Positions 9,123-18,312 of a DNA stretch of 64,000 bases are shown piece after piece. Where the stretch lies: NCBI RefSeq assembly GCF_037991315.1, contig NZ_CP150300.1, positions 4,774,001 to 4,838,000 of the forward strand. Direction: 5' to 3'. A model generated the notes under the pieces. The model worked only from the letters and a program-made list of their open reading frames with translations. It did no database searches and had not been told where the DNA came from. Each line of letters opens with the position of its first letter. Within the stretch, counting starts at the first letter, position 1. Source of the stretch: Paenibacillus sp. FSL H8-0079. GTDB taxonomy: Bacteria; Bacillota; Bacilli; Paenibacillales; Paenibacillaceae. The position numbers were made by a program, and so were the translations under genes.

Positions 9123-10013
9123 CTACTCATTCATGATGGAATTAAGGGATGCATATGCCATCGGCAGGAAACCTTCAGAAGGTTCACCAATAGGTGCATG
9201 AATGTGGAAAACGAAACCATTGCCGTCCAGTTCTTTGACAATAAAGTACTCTGTTTTCTTATCATTCTGGGACATCATGTACAGTTGAGCATCCTTCATC
9301 GGCCCATTGCTGAGTTGTTCAGCCGTTAACTGCTTTACTTCCCCGGTCTCGGACAACTCTTCCTTCGCATCCATCTTCAGCGCATCCAGATTGTAATCCG
9401 CCGGCAGCTTCTCAATCTCTACCTCATAATCCGGATCAATCTTCATTGATAATTCCTGGTCTTCCGCGTCAAATGTCATCGGTTCAAACACATAAAGTGA
9501 ATAGCCTTTCGCTTGTGCAAGTGTCACTGAGCGCTTCTCGGTCATGCCTTCTACCGTCACTTCCAGCTCTGACGTCTTCGGACGATCGGACGTTACAGTA
9601 CCGCCTGCATTGGAACCGTTATTATCATCACCTGATTCAATTTTTGCAATCTCCGTGAGTACCAGCTGTTTCGTTGTTGCATCAATGGTTTTCTCTACAT
9701 ATTTGAAACGAACGGAATCTTCGTCATCGATATCATCCAGTGATTTCTGCAGATTTTCGCCCACCTGGAAAGACATCGGTTCTTCATTCACTCGAATCTC
9801 CACGGTGTGCGGATCAGCCCATCCAGTCAGAATACCTTCGGCTTCTATAGCAGCACTTTCATTCGGTTGTTGCTCCGGTGCGGGTGACTGTTCTTCCGTA
9901 TTATTCACTGGTGGCTGTACAGCAGGACTGCTGTTCCCACAGGCCACAAGCGAGAATCCCATAAGTAACACCAGTAGTGATGTACTGACTTTCATTGTAT
10001 TTCCTTTTCGCAT
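9123..10013 (-). CDS. Putative secreted lipoprotein of unknown function
   Basis: A 296-residue protein with a lipoprotein signal peptide: basic start, hydrophobic stretch LLVLLMGFSLVAC and lipobox VAC with Cys near residue 25. A Pro/Glu/Gln-rich spacer follows (about 27-55), then a mixed alpha/beta domain with no motif I recognise. GGAGG lies 8 nt before the ATG at 10013, so this longer start is used rather than the internal MKVST. It lies downstream of a YkyA-like lipoprotein and a polysaccharide deacetylase, suggesting a cell-envelope role. Confidence 0.7.
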   Translation of the reverse strand: MRKGNTMKVSTSLLVLLMGFSLVACGNSSPAVQPPVNNTEEQSPAPEQQPNESAAIEAEGILTGWADPHTVEIRVNEEPMSFQVGENLQKSLDDIDDEDSVRFKYVEKTIDATTKQLVLTEIAKIESGDDNNGSNAGGTVTSDRPKTSELEVTVEGMTEKRSVTLAQAKGYSLYVFEPMTFDAEDQELSMKIDPDYEVEIEKLPADYNLDALKMDAKEELSETGEVKQLTAEQLSNGPMKDAQLYMMSQNDKKTEYFIVKELDGNGFVFHIHAPIGEPSEGFLPMAYASLNSIMNE

Positions 10014-10155
10014 ATGAACACCTCCGTTAGCTTATACGCAATGATGCTTGTCCACGTTGCTTCTCATCCATTGGCTTGGCTGTATACTAGTACTTACACG
10101 GGAGACAGGCGGCTCAATCATGCAATATGTCTGAATGGCTGCTCAGATCCGCTGC

Positions 10156-10812
10156 TTAGCTGGCCTGATCCATCTGTACCAGTTTCGCATTGGCTCCGTT
10201 AAATGCTTTGGTCTGTAGGTTGAATTGCTTACGGAATTCAGCAAGCTGCGCATATTCGCTATTCCGTACCCGAATGGCTCGCTTGATCTTCACCAGATTA
10301 GGTTCCACACTTTCTCTCATCAGGCTATATAACTGTTCATCGGCATTCAGACTCTGCTGATACGAAGCTACGAAATTTTCAAATGCACGCGCTCTTGCTT
10401 CATATTGATCCAACACCTTCTCAGCCTGGGCCAACGTTTCTTCATTTTCAAATGATAGTTCCTTAAGGGAGCTGCGCAGGGCCAACGTCTTCTCATTGGT
10501 CTGTTTCATGGCCTCTTCCGCCTGCTGCAACAACGTTCTTCGTTCATGAATATGCTCTGCTGCCTGATCCAGAAGTGCTTCGAGATCACTGTTTTTATTC
10601 TTGCCTTTATCTAAAATAGTCTTGTATAACTTCATGTCTTCCTGCTCATGACCGGTCAGTGCCTTCAAACTCTGGTCAATCCCCTGACCGCTGAGCACCA
10701 ATTGGTTCACCTGATTTGCCGCAGGCTCCTGCGGCTCTCCACAACCACTTGCCAGCAGAATTAGCAATACGCTGACTGCCGCAAGCGCCATTTTTTTACT
10801 CGTTAGCACCAA
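10156..10812 (-). CDS. YkyA-like putative cell-wall-binding lipoprotein
   Basis: A 218-residue lipoprotein with signal peptide and lipobox LASGC (Cys about residue 24), followed by a long, charged, almost entirely helical and probably coiled-coil domain (about 35-215). The pattern matches the YkyA family of Bacillus putative cell-wall-binding lipoproteins. The start is either TTG 10812 or GTG 10809; AGGAAGGA lies just upstream of both. It begins 35 nt after the polysaccharide deacetylase stop, so the two are likely one operon. Confidence 0.7.
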   Translation of the reverse strand: MVLTSKKMALAAVSVLLILLASGCGEPQEPAANQVNQLVLSGQGIDQSLKALTGHEQEDMKLYKTILDKGKNKNSDLEALLDQAAEHIHERRTLLQQAEEAMKQTNEKTLALRSSLKELSFENEETLAQAEKVLDQYEARARAFENFVASYQQSLNADEQLYSLMRESVEPNLVKIKRAIRVRNSEYAQLAEFRKQFNLQTKAFNGANAKLVQMDQAS

Positions 10813-10847
10813 AGTCCTTCCTCTCTTGCATCAATCTTGTTGTTATG

Positions 10848-11756
10848 TTACAAGCGGCTATCTCCGCTAAAATTGGCTACCCAGTGTGCATCCGGATCGT
10901 ATACTTCGAACTCGTAGCCCCGATCTTCCAGCAGTTTCAGAATACGTGGCAATGCCTGAACCGTCTGCTCGCGCTCATGCATCAGAATTACTTCCTTGTC
11001 CCGATGTACACTTTTGCTCACGCGAGCCACAATCTTATCCGGCTGACCGGGAAGATTCCAATCGAGTGAATCTGTCGTCCAATCCCACATTTTGAACCCC
11101 GCTGCCGCAATGTCACCTCTGAACGTTTCACCGATCTGTGGGCTGCTGCCATAAGGTGCACGAATCAGATGAGGTGTAAAACCAATCAGGTCCTGCACCA
11201 TCTTCTGCTCTTTCTTAAACTCTTTCACAAAGTTTGCAGAACTGCCGCTCTTATACAGCTTTTTATAGTTATGCGTCATACTGTGGAGTCCAGGATAACT
11301 ACCTTCCTTCAGCAACCGTTTCACTGCATCAGGATGCTGATTCAACTGACGTCCGATCATGAAAAAGGTAGCTTTCGCCTCATGCTGCTTCAATATATCC
11401 AGCAGTTGTTCCGTATATTCAGTTGGCCCATCATCAAACGTTATGTATGCCAATTTGCGAACCTGGCCCTGGAACCGTGCCGGCTCCTCCTTCGCATCCG
11501 GAGTAACTTGTATCATACCGAGCTTGGCGGGCTGTTCGATTACAGTAATCGGAGGCGGCGCCACAACGCTTTTGATCCAATGCGTCATGCCAAGGAATAC
11601 ATATGTAATACCGGTAACGAACAGTACCAGGAGCATTAGAGCTATGCTAATCCTTCCATACCGGATTTTTCTTCGTTTATGTGTTTTCGTGCGACTTGTG
11701 CTAGGCGGAATACTGCCACGTTCTCCCGCTCTCTCTTGTTGGACTCTCACTGTCAT
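10848..11756 (-). CDS. Membrane-anchored polysaccharide deacetylase (NodB domain)
   Basis: A 302-residue protein with a basic cytosolic tail (1-35), one membrane helix (about 36-58) and an extracellular NodB-type domain. The catalytic and metal residues are visible: TFDDGP (106-111, Asp108/Asp109), the two zinc His of HSMTH (158 and 162) and RAPYG (about 199-203). The family removes acetyl groups from peptidoglycan, chitin oligomers or other cell-wall glycans. AAGGA lies 6 nt before the ATG. It is first in a likely operon with the YkyA-like lipoprotein. Confidence 0.88.
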   Translation of the reverse strand: MTVRVQQERAGERGSIPPSTSRTKTHKRRKIRYGRISIALMLLVLFVTGITYVFLGMTHWIKSVVAPPPITVIEQPAKLGMIQVTPDAKEEPARFQGQVRKLAYITFDDGPTEYTEQLLDILKQHEAKATFFMIGRQLNQHPDAVKRLLKEGSYPGLHSMTHNYKKLYKSGSSANFVKEFKKEQKMVQDLIGFTPHLIRAPYGSSPQIGETFRGDIAAAGFKMWDWTTDSLDWNLPGQPDKIVARVSKSVHRDKEVILMHEREQTVQALPRILKLLEDRGYEFEVYDPDAHWVANFSGDSRL

Positions 11757-11930
11757 GCCACTTCCTTACTTTCATTTTTTCCCGATTATTGGTATATTAT
11801 CTCGTTTCATGTCTCTATATAGAAGATTAATAGAAAAATGGATCGGGAGAATGACAGAATAGTTACAAGCCCGGTTACAATCTACTTATCTCTTCGTTCT
11901 CTTTATCTTTCCTGCGGTTACCTTCTCTTG

Positions 11931-11936
11931 TATAAT
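11931..11936 (+). promoter_or_regulatory. Candidate -10 element for the EamA transporter
   Basis: A perfect TATAAT stands 43 nt before the ATG at 11979. No good -35 is visible at 16-18 nt spacing. Confidence 0.35.
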
Positions 11937-11978
11937 GAAGTGATTTACGCCATCAGACTTCAAGAAGGAGCTACACCC

Positions 11979-12923
11979 ATGACAAGCTTGAACCGTGCCG
12001 GCAGATCCATCTATCTGCTATTCTTTGTCGGCATTATCGCCATTTCTTTTTCTTCGATCTTTGTACGCTGGTCTACCGCAGATGTTGCGGTCATTGCCAT
12101 GTACCGTCTATTTTTGACCAATCTGCTGATGCTACCTTTTGTCTGGAAATACAGACATGAGATGATGCGTCTGAGCTTACGGCAATGGGGTTTGCTGCTT
12201 GCATCCGGTGTGATGCTAGCCCTTCATTTCCTGCTCTGGATGGGTTCGCTACGGCTCACCAGTGTTGCCAGTTCCACAGTTATTCTCGCGCTGGAGCCTA
12301 TACTGATTCTTGCCGGTTCGGTATGGCTGTTCAAAGCCAAAATCAACCGCATGATGATCATCGGCATGGGCATCGCCCTGCTTGGATCAATCGTCATTGG
12401 TGCCGGTGATTTCCAGTTAGCAGGTACTGCCTTGCAAGGTGATGTCCTGTCTTTGCTTGGCACAATCGCAGTCGCCGTTCATATGCTGCTAGGTCAATTT
12501 TTGCGAGCGGGACTTAGTGCATTTTCGTATAACTTCTGGGTGTTCTTCGTGGCTGCTTGCACGCTGGCGGTATATAATCTGATTATGGGCCATCCGTTCG
12601 GAGGTTACGCTGCGTCAGAGTGGGGAATCTTCCTGCTGCTCGCCATTGTGCCAACCATCTTTGGACATTATCTCTTCAACTGGCTGCTTCAATATATGAA
12701 TGCCACAACGGTATCCATGGGCGTACTTGGGGAACCCGTATTCTCTTCATTACTGGCCTGGATGCTGCTCGGCGAATCCCTCAGTGCATTACAAATGTCT
12801 GCCGGGGTTGTCATTATATTCGGGGTATGGATTTTCATTCGATATGGCAAAACCAAACCTCAGATTGCTTCAACAGAAGCTTCTGTTGCGGGAAAAGGGC
12901 CTATTGAACCTACAACGGTATAA
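11979..12923 (+). CDS. EamA-family (DMT superfamily) transporter
   Basis: A 314-residue protein with ten predicted helices in two EamA repeats (about 8-140 and 155-295), ending in a short charged tail. The family exports amino acids or other metabolites; the substrate is unknown. The ATG at 11979 is chosen because AAGGAG lies 8 nt upstream. The frame extends back to 11838 but that part is polar and has no binding site. The GEPVFSSLLAWMLLGE segment near the C-terminus is typical of the family. Confidence 0.85.
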   Translation: MTSLNRAGRSIYLLFFVGIIAISFSSIFVRWSTADVAVIAMYRLFLTNLLMLPFVWKYRHEMMRLSLRQWGLLLASGVMLALHFLLWMGSLRLTSVASSTVILALEPILILAGSVWLFKAKINRMMIIGMGIALLGSIVIGAGDFQLAGTALQGDVLSLLGTIAVAVHMLLGQFLRAGLSAFSYNFWVFFVAACTLAVYNLIMGHPFGGYAASEWGIFLLLAIVPTIFGHYLFNWLLQYMNATTVSMGVLGEPVFSSLLAWMLLGESLSALQMSAGVVIIFGVWIFIRYGKTKPQIASTEASVAGKGPIEPTTV

Positions 12924-12988
12924 CGTATTTTTTCGTAAATCATAGTTATAAACGACTCTACCACTCTCACATAAGGCGGTGTATTTTC

Positions 12989-13825
12989 ATGAAAAATATT
13001 GTATCCATGCGCTGGCTGCTCGCCAGAATGTATGAACCGGATGTCGTCATTGCCGATTGCCGATTCTTGCTCGGTCAGCCGGAGGCTGGAAGACAAGCCT
13101 ATGAAGCTGGACATATTCCAGGGGCTGTCTATCTCGATTTGGAAAAAGATCTTTCCTCTCCTTTATCTACACACGGAGGACGTCACCCACTTCCTGATCC
13201 AGCTGTGCTCGCAAGTCGTCTCTCCAAAGCTGGCATCGGCTCCAATAGTCGTATTGTTGCTTATGACGATCAAGGCGGGATGAATGCATCTCGGCTATGG
13301 TGGCTGCTTCGCTATATCGGTCATGAACAGGTGTATATCATGGACGAAGGTTTCTCCGCTTGGAAAAACGCCAAATTCCCGGTTACCACGGATGTACCGG
13401 TTCAGATCCCATCTTCCTTTGAGGTGAATGTACAGCCAGCCATGCTGGCAAGTGTTGAGGATGTTCAGCAGGCTTCGGCAAGCGGCAGTGCCGTGCTAAT
13501 TGACTCCCGTGATGCTCGCCGCTATGCGGGTCTGGAGGAACCCATTGATGCCAAGGCTGGTCATATTCCTGGGGCGTTGAACTATTTTTGGAAAGATGTG
13601 TTGGATTGGGATGGACGTTGGACAGGTACTGAGGTGTTAGAAGAGCGTTTCAGTAAGCTGGACAAGGATTGTGCGATTATCGTGTATTGCGGTTCTGGCG
13701 TCTCGGCCTGCCCTAACGTGATTGCGCTGGAAGAAGCGGGATTCTCGAATGTGAAATTGTATTCCGGAAGCTGGAGCGACTGGATTAGTTACGAGGAAAA
13801 TCAGGTGGCTACAGGCACTGAATAA
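12989..13825 (+). CDS. Sulfurtransferase, 3-mercaptopyruvate/thiosulfate type (tandem rhodanese)
   Basis: A 278-residue cytosolic protein with two rhodanese domains (about 5-135 and 150-275). The catalytic loop CGSGVSA holds Cys234. It resembles the CGSGVTA loop of 3-mercaptopyruvate sulfurtransferases more than the CRKGVTA loop of thiosulfate enzymes. The first domain is the inactive structural copy. It transfers sulfane sulfur to cyanide or thiols. The gap from the EamA gene is 65 nt and both point the same way, so co-transcription is possible. Confidence 0.88.
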   Translation: MKNIVSMRWLLARMYEPDVVIADCRFLLGQPEAGRQAYEAGHIPGAVYLDLEKDLSSPLSTHGGRHPLPDPAVLASRLSKAGIGSNSRIVAYDDQGGMNASRLWWLLRYIGHEQVYIMDEGFSAWKNAKFPVTTDVPVQIPSSFEVNVQPAMLASVEDVQQASASGSAVLIDSRDARRYAGLEEPIDAKAGHIPGALNYFWKDVLDWDGRWTGTEVLEERFSKLDKDCAIIVYCGSGVSACPNVIALEEAGFSNVKLYSGSWSDWISYEENQVATGTE

Positions 13826-13830
13826 CGTTC

Positions 13831-13860
13831 AAGAACCCGCGCTCTGCGCGGGTTCTTTGT
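13831..13860 (+). terminator. Strong terminator after the sulfurtransferase
   Basis: AAGAACCCGCGC and GCGCGGGTTCTT form a perfect 12-bp stem with a 3-nt loop, followed by TTTG. Confidence 0.85.
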
Positions 13861-13938
13861 GTTCAGGCTTGGGTGGTGTACCCTCGGTACATAGTGCTCT
13901 AAGTAATCCTAAAACAATTAAAGGGTGATTAGGCACTC

Positions 13939-14175
13939 TCAATCCATTTCACGGCTGTCGCTGTCGCCTGGAACAAATTCCAGAATGTCTCCCGGCTGAC
14001 AATCTAAGATTTCGCAGATTGCTTCCAAGGTAGAGAAGCGGATAGCCTTCACTTTCCCCGTTTTCAGATTGGACAGATTGACATTTGAGATCCCTACCTT
14101 ATCTGCCAGGTCATTCAATTTCATTTTTTTGTCGGCCAGAACTCGATCGAGACGTATAATAATCGGCACTGTCAT
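13939..14175 (-). CDS. Small Xre/Cro-type HTH regulator (YozG-like)
   Basis: A 78-residue protein that is almost entirely one helix-turn-helix domain: LNDLADKVGISNVNLSNLKTGK (about 20-41), then a dimerisation helix and an acidic tail. Tiny regulators of this kind are regularly paired with DUF2975 membrane proteins, as here: it starts 12 nt after the DUF2975 stop. The pair is probably one operon. The regulator's target and the signal are unknown. Confidence 0.85.
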   Translation of the reverse strand: MTVPIIIRLDRVLADKKMKLNDLADKVGISNVNLSNLKTGKVKAIRFSTLEAICEILDCQPGDILEFVPGDSDSREMD

Positions 14176-14187
14176 CAGTCTCCATTC

Positions 14188-14805
14188 TCATAAAGTCGAA
14201 TCATGCTCTTCCTGCAGAAGAGCGCCATATTTGAAAATCTCGGAGACGAACAGCACGAGTATGCCGATGATAATTCCGATTAAAGAGATACTTCCTAGAT
14301 TAATGGAGAAGATACGAGTAACGAACAGGCAGATCAGAATGTTGAGAAGCAGCTTCGCTAGCAAAGAATACAGGATAACGACGACTCCCAGCCTTCTCAG
14401 ACGCGTGGCATTCGCCAGGCTAAACGGGCTGCTTCCGCTAAGTATGCTACCTATTATATTGCGAATCTGACCAATTGAGTAGATGTAAGTAATGAAGATA
14501 AGCGTAGTGTTGGTCAAACTGACGACCAGATAAGCGGTCTTGGCATCGAACATATCGGGATTGATCGGTTGAAAATAAGTGAAAGGCACCATGACGCTCT
14601 TCGTCACAGTATCCGATAACGGTAATGAAAAGAACCAGTGTGCGATTCCCTTCTCTGCATAGAACAGCTCCTGAGGTTTTAATCCGATCCATAGATTGAA
14701 ACTCAGCATCGCAATGAGCAGCCCGATTCCTCCCCAGTATCCGATCATAAGTGCAATGTGCATTCTTTTGAGGCCAGGCTTGGCTTTGAATTCAATTCCG
14801 TTCAT
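14188..14805 (-). CDS. DUF2975 family membrane protein
   Basis: A 205-residue membrane protein with four predicted helices (about 18-42, 95-118, 143-170 and 175-196). The layout and the following small Xre gene match the DUF2975 family. The ATG at 14805 is preferred because the AAAGGAG binding site sits about 8 nt before it. An earlier ATG at 14823 would place that binding site inside the coding region. Function is unknown; a membrane sensor or partner for the adjacent HTH protein is an inference. Confidence 0.75.
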   Translation of the reverse strand: MNGIEFKAKPGLKRMHIALMIGYWGGIGLLIAMLSFNLWIGLKPQELFYAEKGIAHWFFSLPLSDTVTKSVMVPFTYFQPINPDMFDAKTAYLVVSLTNTTLIFITYIYSIGQIRNIIGSILSGSSPFSLANATRLRRLGVVVILYSLLAKLLLNILICLFVTRIFSINLGSISLIGIIIGILVLFVSEIFKYGALLQEEHDSTL

Positions 14806-15147
14806 ACGCAATCTCCTTTTCATATGACTTACAATATATACTAAATAATTAATTCACGAAAAACAATAAATATTTAATGATAAACATTAATTATTGATGA
14901 AAAAGCAGTTCATACTAAGCTACTTGATGATGTATTTTCCAGTAGTTTGATCTTTATCGCCTATAAAAGACAAACACGTATAGAGCAAACCAAATCAACA
15001 CCTCACATCGTGAAGAATACTCGTAAATACACCCACATTAACCTCAGAATACAAAAAAAATACATCACCAGTATTGTACGTCACTTGGCGATGTATTTAG
15101 GGTGTTACGCTTATTAGAAATCTGACTAAACTAGCGTGTAGCTTGAG
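14806..15147. other. AT-rich gap containing the terminator of the 15148 gene
   Basis: About 340 bp of AT-rich DNA with no supportable gene. The right half holds a terminator hairpin at 15052-15098. The left part should contain the promoter of the DUF2975/Xre operon, but I see no clear -35/-10 pair. Confidence 0.5.
15052..15098 (-). terminator. Terminator for the 15148-16419 gene
   Basis: Read on the minus strand, AAATACATC..CCA and TGG.GATGTATTT form the stem and a run of eight T follows. Confidence 0.75.
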
Positions 15148-16419
15148 CTACTTCAGTATGTATTTGGTTACGGTGGTATCGGAAAAATCTTTCGTGAGAT
15201 AAAGCTCACCGTCTCCAGCATAAATATACATGTGCCCAGCATTATTATCAAGCCACAGCGTGGAAAGATGATACTTAATCTGCAGATTTCCCGGATTGAG
15301 CACGTAGAAATCTTCTCTAGCCCAATCTCCCTCAAACGTGTTCTCATCAATTATAGCCGGGCGCTCCTGCCACTGATACTGTCGCTCCACGGTAATCTCA
15401 CCTGACGGAGTCATATGGTGATACCATTGCTTATCACCAATCTCACCAATTTGCTGCTTGCCGAGAAGCTGGTTATCCTTGCTGTACAGCCGATACGCGT
15501 TGTCGTTCCGAATTAAATAGTTGTTACCCGTGATATAGATCTGATCTTTCTCATTTAGAGTACGCACCCATTTCTTCTTGCCTTTCGTATCGTAACCGAT
15601 GACCAGTTTTTCATTCTTACTGCTGAGATGAATGATAAAGGATCCGCCTTTGAACGGCAGCACCTCAAGATAGGGTTCTTTCATCGATTTGGGAGCCGTA
15701 TAGGTGACGAGAGGGGTGTTTATTGTGCTCAAATTGCGGTAAACACTGACTACTCCTTGCTCAGGCATATTATGCACCACATAGCCGTTTGGAAGTACAT
15801 CTACCATCCCTATAGTCCATTTATTAGTTAAATTTTGTTTTCGATCCTGTTTCCCATCCTGGTTGTACTCGGTGATACTAATGGAGGATGTCTTCTTATC
15901 GACGGCAGAAACAATGGCAACATTACCGCTGTGGAGCACTACTGGCGCGTATGAATGGGTTATCCGTTTTGTCCACTTCAACTTACCTTTCGGATCGACT
16001 GCAGAGAAATCATAGCCGCTTGAGCCTTTCGTTTTATAAAAAAAACTGTAGCCATTACTAGCAGCATAGAATTGGTTGCGAGTAAAAGGTGTGTCGTTGA
16101 TTACGTCAGAATAATCGTACAACCAACTCGTAGAACCATTGTTGCGATCGATGGACGCGTAGACCTTGCCACTTTCTTTGGTTTTGTTGGCCGAAAGCTT
16201 CACTTTCTTGATCAGTTGAATAAACATCCGATCCTTGCTTTGCAAGCTATCGATCGTATTCCAAAACTTATAACCTTCTGGTAACGTATAACTCCATTCC
16301 GGATCCGGCAGTTGTTCTATGGTCTTGCCTGCAGCCGCAGATTGACCTAATGTAAAAATCTGAACGGCAAGTAGAAGTGTTAACGCAGCGACGATAAACT
16401 TGAAACGTTTTGAAATCAT
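15148..16419 (-). CDS. Secreted protein of unknown function, possible PQQ-like beta-propeller
   Basis: A 423-residue protein with an N-terminal signal peptide (hydrophobic VAALTLLLAVQIFTLG, likely cleavage after QSAAA). The rest alternates beta-strand segments with recurring blocks such as WLYDYSD, LKWTKRITH, KKWVRTLNE and a repeated aromatic-Gly pattern, as in PQQ-like or WD-type propellers. No catalytic motif is seen. The ATG at 16419 is chosen because GAGGG lies about 8 nt upstream; the frame also has an ATG 6 nt earlier and an open extension to 16524 without a binding site. Confidence 0.65.
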   Translation of the reverse strand: MISKRFKFIVAALTLLLAVQIFTLGQSAAAGKTIEQLPDPEWSYTLPEGYKFWNTIDSLQSKDRMFIQLIKKVKLSANKTKESGKVYASIDRNNGSTSWLYDYSDVINDTPFTRNQFYAASNGYSFFYKTKGSSGYDFSAVDPKGKLKWTKRITHSYAPVVLHSGNVAIVSAVDKKTSSISITEYNQDGKQDRKQNLTNKWTIGMVDVLPNGYVVHNMPEQGVVSVYRNLSTINTPLVTYTAPKSMKEPYLEVLPFKGGSFIIHLSSKNEKLVIGYDTKGKKKWVRTLNEKDQIYITGNNYLIRNDNAYRLYSKDNQLLGKQQIGEIGDKQWYHHMTPSGEITVERQYQWQERPAIIDENTFEGDWAREDFYVLNPGNLQIKYHLSTLWLDNNAGHMYIYAGDGELYLTKDFSDTTVTKYILK

Positions 16420-16588
16420 GCTCATATCCCTCTTTTTATATGTAATGATGTTCCAATTGCCTATTATAATTTCGCAAAGGGAAGGAAGACAAGGAAAGTA
16501 GTGGAAAAAAACTATGCACTTCAATCCATTGACTTCATGTAAAGTGGAAATCTGTCATTTACTTCTTAATCCCATTAAAGTGCCTACT

Positions 16589-18199
16589 CTATCGGCCTTT
16601 ATCCACCAACTTAACGATCTCGTCCAATTGCCCATCGACCGCCAGCGGTGTGTACATCCACCATTTGTCGTAGGATACCTTATGCACGTTTCTATTACGA
16701 ACAGCATTCAAGCTCCTCCATACTTCCGAACGACACAGTTTGCGAAAGGCGGCTTCGGCACGCGGGTTTTGCCCATTGACCATGATAAACAATCGATCCG
16801 CGTCATAATGACAGAGTTCTTCGAATGGAAGCTTTTCCGAGAACGCGTTATGACCATTATAGTCATTAATGAATTGCTGCACGAGCGGATGAGGTCTCAA
16901 TTGAAGAGAGCGGTACAGCACATGCCCCATGTTCCGGTCACCTGCCACGCGAAAGCCTGTATCATCGATCACCAGTGCCGCATACGTATCTTGCAATCCG
17001 ATAGCGGCACAGAGTCGCTCCTTTGTCTGGGCAACCTTAAGCTGATGTTGTTCCATCCAATCTCTGCTTCTCTTACGTTTGTTAACAACAGCAGATACGC
17101 TGTCTAACTGTTGGTATACGTCCTGAGATTGCCAGGGGATGCGTACCACTTCGGCGATCGTGGAAAATTGTTCGTATTCCCCAGTCGTCATATGCTCATA
17201 TCCCAAAATGAGATCAGGCTCCATTTCGCGAATCGCCTCAAGATCGTATGGTGCCCACACAAACGGTTTCATCTCAGGCAAATACGGGCGAACGTACTCG
17301 TTGCGGAATAAATGATAATCCGGTGCTCCGATCGGTGTCATGCCAAGTGCAAGCAAATGGGAGGTGAACAGCAGACCGATAACACGCGGCTCATGTTTCT
17401 TGACATAGACGCTTGGAGACACGCCTTCTTGCTGTTTGAACCTGCGGCTGAAATAAAATTCGTCCTTGAATCCAACCTGTGTGGCAATAGAGTGCATGTC
17501 CCGGCTTGATGATCTCAGCAAACGTTTCGCATGGTCGACTCGCACACGATGCAAATAATCCATTGGGCTTGTTCCTGTTACCTGCCTGAAAATATGACTA
17601 TACTGCCTCGTGCCAACGCAGGCGATAGCAGCCAACTCGCCCACCTTCCAATTGTGCTGGTAATTTTCCTCCATATGAGTGATGGTCCGCAGCACAGCCT
17701 CCTTGGTACTCGACGGCTGATTCACACAAGCCTTGACCGCAAAGTGAAAAACCGCTTCTTGCAGTAAAATTTCCCGCCTAAAGCGGCTCATCCCCATATC
17801 GGTCGTCCGTAGCTCAGCAATTTGATCGAATAGTTCCATCAGATTGGCCAACGGCTGAATTGCAACCACTCGGTTTCCGATCATTGCCAATGGATGTTCC
17901 TCTGGTTCTCCTTGCCAGTCCGCATCAAACTCTAGCTTATGCGCATGCACGATATGTCCAGGCTGATGCTCCCACTCCAAGATCGTACCGGGGAGAATCA
18001 GAATACTGCTGCTTGGAACGATTGTAAGGCGTTGTCCGTCCACAACGGCAACGCCTTCTCCCTCATCAATGACCCATAGTTCATAATTGTCGGGTGCAAA
18101 CATCGTGTGTTCTATACCCGAATGAAACGTATATACATCAAGCCCAATCCAACGTAATCGTACGTTATCCATGGGCAAATCGAAGTTCTGCCACTCCAC
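16589..18199 (-). CDS. Btr-like AraC regulator with C-terminal siderophore-binding domain
   Basis: A 536-residue fusion. Residues about 1-150 are a cupin-like AraC N-terminal domain, 165-268 carry two AraC helix-turn-helix motifs (WKVGELAAIACVGTRQYSHIFRQ; MHSIATQVGFKDEFYFSRRFKQ), and 275-530 are a FecB/FeuA-type binding domain with no signal peptide, so it is cytosolic. This is the architecture of B. subtilis Btr, which senses ferri-bacillibactin. Its binding domain matches the lipoprotein encoded just upstream: GFRVAGDRNMGHVL versus SFQVAGTRNMGFVL, and DKWWMYT versus DKWWSYT. The start is GTG with AAAGGTG 6-7 nt upstream. A Fur-like box lies at 18221-18235. It is predicted to induce the neighbouring receptor. 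Confidence 0.9.
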   Translation of the reverse strand: MEWQNFDLPMDNVRLRWIGLDVYTFHSGIEHTMFAPDNYELWVIDEGEGVAVVDGQRLTIVPSSSILILPGTILEWEHQPGHIVHAHKLEFDADWQGEPEEHPLAMIGNRVVAIQPLANLMELFDQIAELRTTDMGMSRFRREILLQEAVFHFAVKACVNQPSSTKEAVLRTITHMEENYQHNWKVGELAAIACVGTRQYSHIFRQVTGTSPMDYLHRVRVDHAKRLLRSSSRDMHSIATQVGFKDEFYFSRRFKQQEGVSPSVYVKKHEPRVIGLLFTSHLLALGMTPIGAPDYHLFRNEYVRPYLPEMKPFVWAPYDLEAIREMEPDLILGYEHMTTGEYEQFSTIAEVVRIPWQSQDVYQQLDSVSAVVNKRKRSRDWMEQHQLKVAQTKERLCAAIGLQDTYAALVIDDTGFRVAGDRNMGHVLYRSLQLRPHPLVQQFINDYNGHNAFSEKLPFEELCHYDADRLFIMVNGQNPRAEAAFRKLCRSEVWRSLNAVRNRNVHKVSYDKWWMYTPLAVDGQLDEIVKLVDKGR

Positions 18200-18220
18200 C
18201 GTATGTCACCTTTTTCTAAA

Positions 18221-18235
18221 TGAAAACAATTCTCA
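18221..18235. promoter_or_regulatory. Fur-box-like operator before the 16589 regulator
   Basis: TGAAAACAATTCTCA matches 11 of the 14 specified positions of TGATAAT-n-ATTATCA and lies about 20 nt before the GTG start. Confidence 0.6.
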
Positions 18236-18270
18236 TCTACAACTTATTGTACGACAATTCAAATATGCAG

Positions 18271-18298
18271 AAAAGCCCCCTTTATCCAGGGAGCTTTT
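18271..18298 (-). terminator. Terminator between the receptor and regulator genes
   Basis: Read on the minus strand, AAAAGCTCCCTGG pairs imperfectly with AGGGGGCTTTT. It may attenuate read-through from the lipoprotein gene into the regulator gene. Confidence 0.6.
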
Positions 18299-18312
18299 AC
18301 ACCAATTCTTCA